Assembly (NCBI GenBank): GCA_035575515.1
Contig: DATLXU010000140.1
Span: forward strand, 1 to 21,734
Reading direction: 5' to 3'
Source of the DNA: DATLXU01 sp035575515
Lineage (GTDB): Bacteria > Acidobacteriota > Blastocatellia > UBA7656
Length of the DNA stretch: 21,734 bases
The position numbers were made by a program, and so were the translations under genes. Numbering within the stretch: position 1 is the stretch's first letter; each line of letters opens with the position of its first letter. The notes under the pieces are model-generated. The model did no database searches, had not been told where the DNA came from, and was given only the letters and a program-made list of their open reading frames with translations. This document shows, one piece after another, positions 7,921 to 15,555 of this stretch.

Positions 7921-8240
7921 TTTGCCTTGCCTCAAGCGTGTATGAAACGACATATAGACAGGCGCGTCCGGCGAGATTCCTGCCACGCTCTCTATTCAAA
8001 CGGAGAGTATCGCAGTAAAAGCGACACCTCAATCTGAAGTTGTCGTGCTCGCGTTTGCGGTTTCATGCGAGCAAGGCGCGACCTTTCGCAGAAAGTCTTT
8101 ACTGTCGTATTCATATCAACGGCGAAGGCTTGAAGGTTGCCGACCGATGAAGCATACTATTTAGAAATAGTTTTCCATCGGTTCGGTGACACCAATTCCG
8201 ATGAAATCAAATATGGCGGTTCAGGAGGAGTAGCAATCTA
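7921..8240 (+). promoter_or_regulatory. Long 5' leader of rpsA
   Basis: The leader contains no convincing reading frame. It has a perfect 7-bp hairpin, TGCTCGC (8046-8052) with GCGAGCA (8067-8073), and ends in a very strong ribosome site, AGGAGGAG (8224-8231). In E. coli, S1 represses its own translation through leader structure. A similar role here is inference. Confidence 0.4.
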
Positions 8241-10193
8241 ATGGCGACAGATAACGTAAACCAGTCCGGTGTGAGCACGGCAGCCGACAGCGCCAAACAA
8301 GAGGCGGCCCCGCTCGATCCGACCACCGGCCCAGACGCCGCAGCCGCCGACGCTGGCGCTGCGACTCAAACGAGCGCGAGCAGCAACTCATCAACCGAGC
8401 AGACAACGGATTCTGAAACCGCAAGCGCGCAGGACTTCAGCGCGCTGCTCGAAAACTACGAGAAGGAGACTGCGGCCACTCGCCAGGAAGGCGAGATAGT
8501 TCGCGGCACAGTAGTCGGCATATCCGATCAGTACGTGCTCGTCGACATCGGTTACAAGTCCGAAGGCGTCGTCGCGCGCGAAGAGTTCCTCGACCGCAAC
8601 GGCAACCTTACGGTCAAGCGCGGCGATGAAGTTGACGTGCTCATCAAGAGCTTAGAGAACCAGGAAGGCTACGCGATACTATCGCGCGCCGCCGCAATGC
8701 AGTTGCAGTCATGGGAGCGGTTGCGCCGCACGCATCAGACCCAGGAGACAATCACGGGCCGCGTCGTCGAGAGAATTAAGGGCGGCCTTCGCGTTGATGT
8801 TGAAGGCGTGCCCGCTTTCCTGCCCGGCTCGCAAGTAGACACCCGTCCGGTGCGCAACCTCGAAAGCCTTATCGGTCAGGAGATCGAAGTTCGCGTCGTG
8901 AAGCTGAATCGCAAGCGAGGCAACGTGGTCGTCTCGCGCAAGTCCGTGCTCGAAGAGAGCGCCAACAAGAAGAAGGCTGAGACGCTCGCCAATATCGAAG
9001 AGGGCGTGATACTTGAAGGCACGGTGAAAAACATCACCGACTACGGCGCGTTCATTGATCTCGGCGGAATAGATGGACTCCTCCACATAATTGACATGAG
9101 CTGGGGCCGCATCGCGTCGCCTACGGAATTGTTCAAGGTTGGCGACACAATTCAGGTTAAGGTGCTTAAATTCGACCGCGAAAAAGAGCGCATCAGCCTG
9201 GGCTACAAACAGCTATTGCCCGACCCGTGGCAATCGGTTGCCGAGCGTTACCCGGCAGGGTCGCGCGTTCGCGGGCGCGTCGTGAGCCTTACCGATTACG
9301 GCGCGTTCATTGAGATCGAGCCTGGCATTGAAGGTCTCGTGCATGTCAGCGAGATGACCTGGTCGAAGCGATTGAAGCATCCGTCGAAGCTGCTTTCAAT
9401 CGGTCAGGAAGTCGAAGCCGTCGTGCTCGAAGTCGACCCGCACAACCGCCGCGTCTCTCTCGGACTCAAGCAGGTCACGGCAGACCCGTGGGAGACTTTC
9501 CCGACGCGTTATCATGTCGGCTCGCGCGTATCGGGCAAGGTGCGCTCGCTTACTGACTTCGGCGCGTTCGTCGAGATTGAAGACGGCATTGACGGACTCG
9601 TTCACGTATCCGACATCTCGTGGACGAAGCGAATAAAGCATCCGTCGGACGTTTTGAAGAAGGGTCAGCAGGTTGATGCAATCATCACGAACATTGACCT
9701 TGAAGGCCGCAGGCTGAGCCTCTCGATCAAAGACCTTGAGCCGAATGCGTGGGATCGTTTCTTTGAGACGCACAAGCTCGGCGATGTGATTAAGGGCAAG
9801 GTCGTGCGCTTTGCGAACTTCGGCGCGTTCGTCGAAATCGAAGAAGGCATCGAAGGACTCTGCCACGTTTCGGAGCTTTCGGACGAGCGAGTCGAAAAGC
9901 CTGAAGACGCGGTGAAGATCGGGCAGGTTCTGCCTTTCAAGATTTTGAAGCTCGACCCTGCGCAGAAAAAGATCGGTCTATCTGCGCGAGCGGTCGGCAA
10001 AGAGAATGACCCTGAAGACGTTCGCACCTATCACGAGACTGGCACAGGGATGGCGACCATCGGCGACTTCCTGAAAGACCTGCAGGGCGTGGTCACCGAA
10101 AAGAAGAGCGAAGATTCGCTCGCGCCTCAAGGTGAGAACGAAGAAGCGAGCAGCTTGCAAAGCGTAGGGGCTGAGAATAAGGACGAAGAGTAA
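8241..10193 (+). CDS. rpsA: 30S ribosomal protein S1
   Basis: S1 binds mRNA on the small ribosomal subunit and helps unfold and load it. The 650-residue product has six S1 OB-fold repeats, at about residues 84-150, 169-235, 254-323, 339-410, 425-496 and 511-583. Repeats 3 to 6 carry the typical RNA-binding pattern (for example TDYGAFIEIEPGIEGLVHVSEM); the first two are the divergent ribosome-anchoring type. It is longer than E. coli S1 (557 residues) mostly because of an N-terminal low-complexity acidic and Ser/Thr/Ala-rich extension (1-80) and an acidic tail (590-650). ATG 8241 is fixed by the strong AGGAGGAG nine bases upstream. The cmk gene often found before rpsA in proteobacteria is not here; the gene appears to have its own promoter. 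Confidence 0.97.
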   Translation: MATDNVNQSGVSTAADSAKQEAAPLDPTTGPDAAAADAGAATQTSASSNSSTEQTTDSETASAQDFSALLENYEKETAATRQEGEIVRGTVVGISDQYVLVDIGYKSEGVVAREEFLDRNGNLTVKRGDEVDVLIKSLENQEGYAILSRAAAMQLQSWERLRRTHQTQETITGRVVERIKGGLRVDVEGVPAFLPGSQVDTRPVRNLESLIGQEIEVRVVKLNRKRGNVVVSRKSVLEESANKKKAETLANIEEGVILEGTVKNITDYGAFIDLGGIDGLLHIIDMSWGRIASPTELFKVGDTIQVKVLKFDREKERISLGYKQLLPDPWQSVAERYPAGSRVRGRVVSLTDYGAFIEIEPGIEGLVHVSEMTWSKRLKHPSKLLSIGQEVEAVVLEVDPHNRRVSLGLKQVTADPWETFPTRYHVGSRVSGKVRSLTDFGAFVEIEDGIDGLVHVSDISWTKRIKHPSDVLKKGQQVDAIITNIDLEGRRLSLSIKDLEPNAWDRFFETHKLGDVIKGKVVRFANFGAFVEIEEGIEGLCHVSELSDERVEKPEDAVKIGQVLPFKILKLDPAQKKIGLSARAVGKENDPEDVRTYHETGTGMATIGDFLKDLQGVVTEKKSEDSLAPQGENEEASSLQSVGAENKDEE

Positions 10194-10218
10194 TCTATCA
10201 GCGTAATCGTAGATTGGA

Positions 10219-10248
10219 TTAGCTTCCCAGTGACGAGTGACATATAAT
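10219..10248 (+). promoter_or_regulatory. Candidate promoter for the small membrane ORF and HIT gene
   Basis: A perfect -10 TATAAT lies at 10243-10248. The -35 is weak (TTAGCT, 10219-10224, spacing 18). It is placed correctly to start RNA about 45 nt before the small gene at 10300. Confidence 0.45.
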
Positions 10249-10299
10249 CGGCGGCGGGTTTCGTAGCTGCTGATTTTATGCCACTCGTTGTTGTTTGCG

Positions 10300-10407
10300 A
10301 TGAAACAGTTCGACCTGAAAAAAGTCTTAAACACAGCCCTTGTCGCGTTCATTCTTTTCGTGGCGATACTTCTGATTGCGGCTTTCACTCTGCTTCGCAA
10401 AGGCTGA
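10300..10407 (+). CDS. 35-residue single-pass membrane peptide
   Basis: ATG 10300 to TGA 10405-10407 codes for 35 residues. A basic N-terminus (MKQFDLKKVLN) is followed by one long hydrophobic helix (about residues 12-32, TALVAFILFVAILLIAAF) and a short basic end (LLRKG). This is the layout of a small inner-membrane protein. It ends 6 nt before the start of the HIT-family gene, so the two are probably translated from one mRNA starting at the TATAAT box at 10243. No strong ribosome site precedes the ATG (TTG codons at 10288 and 10291 are alternatives). I do not recognise a family. Support is the hydrophobic pattern, the charge layout and the tight spacing. Confidence 0.6.
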   Translation: MKQFDLKKVLNTALVAFILFVAILLIAAFTLLRKG

Positions 10408-10413
10408 CGAGCG

Positions 10414-10887
10414 ATGGAACACATCTGGAGTCCCTGGCGATACAAATACATCGCATCGGCTGACCGCCAGCCTGGCTGCGTCTTTTGCCGGATACTCGAA
10501 GGCAGCGATGAAAACAACTATATTGTTCATCGCGCGCGGCTGAACTTCATCGTCCTGAACCTGTTCCCTTACACGAGCGGTCATCTGATGATCGTGCCTT
10601 ACGAGCACAAGGCGCAGCTTGCTGACGTGAGCGAAGAGGTGACTGCGGAGATGATCGAGCTTGCCAAGCGCGCTCAGCGGGCACTAGAAGCTGAGTATCA
10701 CCCGGATGGTTTCAACATCGGCATGAATTTAGGTCGCAGCGCGGGAGCGGGCGTGGCCGATCATCTTCATCTGCACGTAGTGCCGCGATGGACGGGTGAT
10801 GCGAACTTCGTTTCGATAATTGGCGAAACTCGCGTGCTGCCGGAAGACCTCGCGACGACTTATCAAAAGCTGAAGAAGTATTTCTGA
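10414..10887 (+). CDS. HIT-family protein, Ap4A hydrolase/phosphorylase-like
   Basis: Histidine-triad enzyme acting on nucleotide substrates. The N-terminal WSPWRYKYI and long form (157 residues) resemble the bacterial group that includes mycobacterial Ap4A phosphorylase Rv2613c. The active-site triad is HLHLHV (H117, H119, H121), with H119 the expected nucleophile; it is followed by VPRW. A GCVFC pair (C22, C25) with H65 and H117 could bind structural zinc, as in several HIT proteins. GFNIGMNLG (about 99-107) is the conserved loop before the triad. The protein is probably cytoplasmic. It starts at ATG 10414, 6 nt after the small membrane ORF, and appears to be the second gene of that operon. 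The exact substrate cannot be told from sequence alone. Confidence 0.92.
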   Translation: MEHIWSPWRYKYIASADRQPGCVFCRILEGSDENNYIVHRARLNFIVLNLFPYTSGHLMIVPYEHKAQLADVSEEVTAEMIELAKRAQRALEAEYHPDGFNIGMNLGRSAGAGVADHLHLHVVPRWTGDANFVSIIGETRVLPEDLATTYQKLKKYF

Positions 10888-10963
10888 AAGCGGATTTGAG
10901 ATTTAATCATTGCGCCGAAGCGACAAACACATTTTCAAAATCACTCTCTAAACGATCAGACGA

Positions 10964-11812
10964 ATGCTGAATAAAACCAAGCTCGCGCTCTCTGCCTCAT
11001 TGCTAGTTTTTTGCTCCATTGCGGCATCTTTAATCGCCAATGCTCAATCGCCTGAAAGCAACAGGCCGAAGGTCATTGCGCATCGCGGCGGCGCGATGGA
11101 GTCAACCGAGAACACCATCGAAGCATTTCAGCGCGCGGCAAAGATTGGCGCTGACGGAATCGAAACCGACATTCGGTTGACCCGCGACGGCGTCGTTGTG
11201 ATCTATCACGATGAGCGATTCGGGCGCGTCGAAGGACTCGCGCCCGACCAGCGCACGCGGCTCATCTCCGATATGACCTATTCGGAATTGACCAGACAGA
11301 CACTCGTGCCGCGAGGCGAAGACACGGGCGGGCGGCGCGTGCCTACGCTCAACGAACTGCTCGCAAGCGTCAAAGGCGTTATGCTCAACATCGAGATCAA
11401 ACGCGGCGCGCGATTCGATGAGCTTGTTGATAAGATAATCGCGTCGCTTAAGAACTTCCGCGAGCTTGATCGAGTTGTGCTCGAAGCCCCCGATCTGAAG
11501 ACCTGCGAAAAGCTGCGCCGCGCGCTCGGCCCGCAACTCAAGCTGCACATCAATCCCGGTTATGATGGTACAGTCTCTTACGACAAGGCGCTTGAGCGCG
11601 TGTTGAAGTTCAAGCCGCATTCAATCTCGGTCTCTTATAAAAAGCTCTCGCGCGAGATCGTCGAGCTTGCGCACAAAGCGGGCGTCGAGGTATGGGTGTG
11701 GACGGTTGACTCAGCGGAGTTTGCCGAAGCGATGCGATTGCTCGGCGTTGACGCGATAAAGACCGACCGCCCGACGATGCTGCTTAATATTTTTCGCAAC
11801 AAGCGCGAATAA
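10964..11812 (+). CDS. Exported glycerophosphodiester phosphodiesterase
   Basis: This hydrolyses glycerophosphodiesters to glycerol-3-phosphate and an alcohol. A signal peptide covers residues 1-27 (LALSASLLVFCSIAASLIANA), so the enzyme should be periplasmic. The GDPD TIM barrel follows, with its catalytic residues: H40-R41 in IAHRGG, E49-N50 in STEN, E67 and D69 in GIETDIRLT, H82 in IYHDE, and E144-K146 in NIEIKRG. The C-terminal VWVWTVD and DAIKTDRP are also typical. At 282 residues it is of usual size. No strong ribosome site is visible before ATG 10964. It converges with the efflux pump gene across 30 nt and has no obvious operon partner. Confidence 0.93.
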   Translation: MLNKTKLALSASLLVFCSIAASLIANAQSPESNRPKVIAHRGGAMESTENTIEAFQRAAKIGADGIETDIRLTRDGVVVIYHDERFGRVEGLAPDQRTRLISDMTYSELTRQTLVPRGEDTGGRRVPTLNELLASVKGVMLNIEIKRGARFDELVDKIIASLKNFRELDRVVLEAPDLKTCEKLRRALGPQLKLHINPGYDGTVSYDKALERVLKFKPHSISVSYKKLSREIVELAHKAGVEVWVWTVDSAEFAEAMRLLGVDAIKTDRPTMLLNIFRNKRE

Positions 11813-11842
11813 AAATAGCCGTCAGCAATCAGCGGTTAGCTT

Positions 11843-13504
11843 TCACGATTCTTCAATCGCAGGCTCGTGTTCGGGATCAATCGTCGTCATCTCGGCCATC
11901 AGCAATCGCTCGCACTCGGCTGTCGAAGACGGAATCTTTTCTTCGGCATCAACGGGCTTTAAATGGCCCGGCGGAAGCCAGAAGCCGGAAAGCAGAGCGA
12001 GCGCAGCTATCGCCGCGCCCGTCATAAATACGTTGCGCAGCGCGCCGCCTAACGCGTTTGACATCGCGCGAATAAGCTCCGGTTTTTGCTGAGTGCGCGC
12101 GTGCGGATCAATCAACTTGCTCGGATTGTGAACGACGCGAGCGACTTCCGCTTCGGGCAGTCCGCTTTCGCGCTGAATCTCCGCGACGTGCGACGCCAGG
12201 CCGATGGTCATTATCGTTCCCATAACGGCCACGCCGACGGTTTGGCCAATCGAGCGTGAGAATTGATTGAGCGACGTTGCGATGCCAAGTTGATTGCGGC
12301 CCACAGAATTTTGCACAGTTATCAACAGCGCGAACATCACAAGCCCCATACCTATGCCCATCGCGCCAACATCTATTAAGAGCCACGAGCGAGGCGTGCT
12401 CTGTCCAAACGTGGTGATGACGATGAAGCTCGCTGTGAGAACCGTCAGCCCCGCGAGTATCGTCGGGCGATAGCCGACGCGAAACATCAATCGCCCGCCG
12501 ACGACCGACATCACGACCCATCCGAGCAAGAACGGCGTGAGCAGCACGCCCGCTTCGGTAGCCGTGCCGCCGAGCGTGCCTTGAACGAACAGCGGGATGA
12601 AAGACAGCGCGCCGAACATCGCCGCGCCCACGAGAAATGCAATGAGCGATCCGGCGGCGATGATTCGATTCCTGAAAAGCGAGAAGGGAACTATCGGCTC
12701 CACAGCGCGCCGTTCCGTCCACACGAACAGAAGGCCGAACGCTGCAATGCCCGCGACTCCGGCAAGCATCAGCGGGTTCGCCCACTTCGCAGGGTCGCCG
12801 CTTTCGACAAGCACCAATAGCAATAGCGTGATGGCTACGGTGAGCCACGTCGCGCCTGCATAATCAATGATCGGTTTTTCTGTTCGCTTCGGCTCGACGA
12901 GAGCTATGCCGACTATGGTTGCTGCGGCAAGCCCGAATGGGATGTTTATGTAAAAGACCCATCGCCACGAAAGGTATTGAGTTATTAAACCGCCTGCGAG
13001 CGGGCCGAGTATTGAAGCCAGTCCCCACACGCCGCTAAATAAACCCTGCATCCGCGCCCGCTCGCGCAAGGTGTATATGTCGCCGTTGATAGTCATCGAA
13101 AGCGGGATGAGCGCGCCCGCGCCTAACCCTTGAATTGCGCGAAAGACTATCAGTTGAGTAATTGTTTGAGACGCGCCCGAAAGCGCCGAGCCTAAAAGAA
13201 AGAAAGCCACGCCGATCAGATAAAAGATCCGTCGCCCGTAAAGGTCCGAAAGCCTTCCCCACACGGGCACAGTCACGGTTGAAGTCAGCAGGTAAGCCGA
13301 AAAGACCCAGCTGTAGCGGTCAAGCCCGCCTAAAGATGCAATGACGGTCGGCATCGCGGTGCCAACGACTGTAGCTTCGAGCGCGGCAAGAAACATTCCG
13401 GCCATCACGCCTGCCGTCACGGCCCATCGGCGGCGGAGCGATAAAACTACATTTGGCTTTTCGGTGAGAGACGCATTGAGCGGTTGGGCTTCTGTTTTTC
13501 TCAT
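11843..13504 (-). CDS. DHA2-family (EmrB/QacA-type) MFS drug efflux pump
   Basis: Proton-driven exporter of the 14-helix DHA2 family. The 553 residues have the family motifs in order: LEATVVGTAMPT in helix 1 (about 42-53), motif A GRLSDLYGRR between helices 2 and 3 (about 83-92), and the motif C region LGPLAGGLITQYLSWRWVFYINIPFG (split by position around 165-190). The second half repeats the pattern with hydrophobic segments up to about residue 510, followed by an acidic cytoplasmic tail. ATG is at 13504-13502, with a GAGAGG-type site upstream. A minus-strand promoter with a perfect TATAAT lies at 13582-13577. It is divergent from the di-haem oxidoreductase gene. Substrates cannot be inferred; no TetR-type regulator is in the window. 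Confidence 0.93.
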   Translation of the reverse strand: MRKTEAQPLNASLTEKPNVVLSLRRRWAVTAGVMAGMFLAALEATVVGTAMPTVIASLGGLDRYSWVFSAYLLTSTVTVPVWGRLSDLYGRRIFYLIGVAFFLLGSALSGASQTITQLIVFRAIQGLGAGALIPLSMTINGDIYTLRERARMQGLFSGVWGLASILGPLAGGLITQYLSWRWVFYINIPFGLAAATIVGIALVEPKRTEKPIIDYAGATWLTVAITLLLLVLVESGDPAKWANPLMLAGVAGIAAFGLLFVWTERRAVEPIVPFSLFRNRIIAAGSLIAFLVGAAMFGALSFIPLFVQGTLGGTATEAGVLLTPFLLGWVVMSVVGGRLMFRVGYRPTILAGLTVLTASFIVITTFGQSTPRSWLLIDVGAMGIGMGLVMFALLITVQNSVGRNQLGIATSLNQFSRSIGQTVGVAVMGTIMTIGLASHVAEIQRESGLPEAEVARVVHNPSKLIDPHARTQQKPELIRAMSNALGGALRNVFMTGAAIAALALLSGFWLPPGHLKPVDAEEKIPSSTAECERLLMAEMTTIDPEHEPAIEES

Positions 13505-13576
13505 TGATTCAGGCTGCCTCTCTGTAATGCTGATGTGACTTCAAAGAAAAAAGATGTTGTAGGCATCCAAGAGATC

Positions 13577-13604
13577 ATTATACGCGCCGACGAAGGCTTT
13601 TCCA
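13577..13604 (-). promoter_or_regulatory. Candidate promoter of the efflux pump gene
   Basis: On the minus strand, a perfect TATAAT (13582-13577) has TGGAAA (13604-13599) 16 nt upstream. Transcription would start near 13570, about 65 nt before the ATG. Confidence 0.5.
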
Positions 13605-13628
13605 TGCCGGAAGCAAGCAACCATCGCT

Positions 13629-13673
13629 TTGACTGGCCGCGCTTTCTTGTGATATGACCAACCTGTCGGTTGG
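13629..13673 (+). promoter_or_regulatory. Promoter-like box with overlapping operator-like palindrome
   Basis: TTGACT (13629-13634) is followed at promoter spacing by TGATAT/ATATGA (13650-13657). Immediately after it lies a perfect palindrome: CCAACC (13658-13663), TGTC, GGTTGG (13668-13673). A dyad at the expected RNA start is a common repressor-site layout, and the sequence resembles TetR-type operators. It lies between the efflux pump and oxidoreductase genes, so it could control either or both. The regulator is unknown. Confidence 0.4.
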
Positions 13674-13773
13674 ACGCTTCCATTCTGTCTCAAAACGCGA
13701 ACAGACGGGGGATTCGGCAAAAGTCAGTTCTTGCTATTCCGCTTACAAGATATCGAACAGGGAGGTGTGCTCA

Positions 13774-15330
13774 ATGAAGCTGCTGAAAATAGTTGCTCTA
13801 GCAACTGCATTTGTGTGCGCGCTCATAATAACGACTAAAAACAATATCGCAACGGCACAGCAATCTGCGCGCATCGGCGAGCGGCCCGCGCTCGAACAAC
13901 ATGTCAACCAGACCGACATCGAAAACGGCGCTATCAAATTCAAGAAGCTGCTTGAGATCGGCGAGCAGATTTTCGCCGCTCGCTGGACGAAGCTCGACGG
14001 GCAGGGACGGCCCGCCGCTACAGGCGACGGCTCACCCACAAAGCGCGACCCGTCGCACGATCCCGGTTTCATTCGCACTTCGGGAACTGATTCCACTTCA
14101 TGCGCCGATTGTCACAATCAACCGACGGTTGGCGGCGCGGGCGGATTTGTCGCAAACGTCTTCGTGCTTGCGCAGGTCCTCGACCCTGTGACCGATTCCG
14201 TATCGGCTGCGTTTTCCGACGAGCGCAACACGCTCGGCATGAACGGCTCGGGCGCAATCGAGATGCTCGCGCGCGAGATGAGCGCAGACCTCATTGCTAT
14301 TCGCACTCAGGCGATCAACGAAGCGAAAGCGTCAGGAGCAAATGTCACCAAGCGGCTCGAAACAAAGGGCGTGAGCTTTGGGCAGATAACCGCGCGGCCA
14401 GATGGAACAGTTGATACTTCGCGCGTAGAAGGCGTTGACGCTGATCTCATCATCAAGCCGTTTAGCCAAAAAGGCGTAGTCAATTCCGTGCGAGCCTTCA
14501 CCGTCAACGCTTTCAATCACCATCACGGCATGGAAGCGGTCGAGCGATTCGGCGCAGGGCAAAAAGATAGCAAAGGAAACGTCATCACAACAAACGACTT
14601 TGATGAAGACGGCGTGCCGGACGAGCTAACCGCAGGCGACATAACTGCGGCGACAGTTTTTCAAGCGGCGATGAACGTGCCAGGCCGTGTGATACCTGAC
14701 GACCCTGCGCGGCGCGCGGCGGCTGCGCGCGGCGAAACGCGATTCGCCGAGATAGGCTGCACGGATTGTCACAAGCCTGCGCTCACATTGAACTCGCGAC
14801 TGTTCAGCGAGCCGAGCCAGTTCAACCCGCCGGGCAACCTGCGGCCTCAGGACGTGCAGCATGCTTTCACGTTCGATTTGACGAAAGATATTCCGAAGCC
14901 GCGACTTGAAAGAAACGGCGCGGGCGGCGCAATCGTGCGCGCTTACACCGATTTGAAGCGCCATGTTATTTGCGACGATCAGGACCCGTTCTTTCGCAAC
15001 GAGCAACTTGTTCAGAGCGGAGTGCCGGTTGATCAGTTCATAACGCGCAAGCTTTGGGATGTTGGCAACACAGCGCCTTACGGCCATCGCGGCGATCTGA
15101 CGACGATAACGGAAGCGATACTGCATCACGCGGGAGAGGCGCGACCACAACGTCAGAGGTTCGAGGCTCTCACAAAAGATCAGCAGGCGGAGATAATAGA
15201 ATTTCTCAAGCAGCTACAGGTGCTGCCGAACGGATCGCCGAACGAAGTGACCGAGAGCGAATTGCGCGTGCTGCTCAAGAGCCAGAAGTCGGTGAAGGCC
15301 CAGACGATTTTGAATCTGCAGCAGCAGTAA
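13774..15330 (+). CDS. Exported di-haem oxidoreductase (DUF1111/DHOR-like cytochrome c)
   Basis: A periplasmic c-type cytochrome with two haem sites, CADCH (residue 110) and CTDCH (residue 329), plausibly of the di-haem oxidoreductase/putative peroxidase family. ATG 13774 is chosen because GGAGG (13761-13765) lies 8 nt before it; the frame is open about 40 codons further upstream, without support. The 518-residue product has a signal peptide (LLKIVALATAFVCALIITT, cleavage near NIATAQQ). Family-like stretches are NQPTVGGAGG after the first haem motif, AFNHHHGMEAVERFG (about 248), RLFSEPSQFNPPG and APYGHRGDLTTITEAILHHAG (about 430-450), which supply possible haem ligands. The second haem domain is preceded by ARGETRFAEIGC, typical of cytochrome c peroxidases. 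It needs the Ccm or Ccs maturation system, which is not present here. Confidence 0.85.
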   Translation: MKLLKIVALATAFVCALIITTKNNIATAQQSARIGERPALEQHVNQTDIENGAIKFKKLLEIGEQIFAARWTKLDGQGRPAATGDGSPTKRDPSHDPGFIRTSGTDSTSCADCHNQPTVGGAGGFVANVFVLAQVLDPVTDSVSAAFSDERNTLGMNGSGAIEMLAREMSADLIAIRTQAINEAKASGANVTKRLETKGVSFGQITARPDGTVDTSRVEGVDADLIIKPFSQKGVVNSVRAFTVNAFNHHHGMEAVERFGAGQKDSKGNVITTNDFDEDGVPDELTAGDITAATVFQAAMNVPGRVIPDDPARRAAAARGETRFAEIGCTDCHKPALTLNSRLFSEPSQFNPPGNLRPQDVQHAFTFDLTKDIPKPRLERNGAGGAIVRAYTDLKRHVICDDQDPFFRNEQLVQSGVPVDQFITRKLWDVGNTAPYGHRGDLTTITEAILHHAGEARPQRQRFEALTKDQQAEIIEFLKQLQVLPNGSPNEVTESELRVLLKSQKSVKAQTILNLQQQ

Positions 15331-15445
15331 CAACGGCGTTATCGCTCAACTCTATTGCGTTAGCAACGTGGAGCGCAGGCGTCTTGCTCACAGGAATCTA
15401 CAGTGCCAGAGCGGATTTCGTTTGGATGCAGGATGCGCGAGTCAG

Positions 15446-15541
15446 TTCACCGCCGCAGACGCGGCAGGACACAGAGGTGGCACAGAGTCTTCGCCGTTTC
15501 TCTGCGAGGTCTTTCGATTCTGCAACGTCTGCGGCGGTGAA
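15446..15541. repeat. REP-like palindromic element
   Basis: The ends 15446-15461 and 15526-15541 are perfect 16-bp inverted repeats (TTCACCGCCGCAGACG and its complement). The interior has ACACAGAGG and GCACAGAG units facing TCTCTGCGAGG. This is the pattern of the widespread intergenic palindromes built from 'cacagag/ctctgtg' units. It lies in the gap between two convergent genes. I see no duplicated target site. Confidence 0.75.
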
Positions 15542-15555
15542 TCCTTTCCGGCTCG

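Noticed and set aside
7752..8018. An 88-residue protein between the response regulator and rpsA
   Set aside because: It has no ribosome site, no recognisable features, and overlaps the terminator and promoter signals.
11817..11840. Terminator or repeat between the GDPD and MFS genes
   Set aside because: The stretch GTCAGCAATCAGCGGTTAGC resembles common intergenic repeat units, but only one short imperfect copy is present and no stable hairpin with a T-tract forms.
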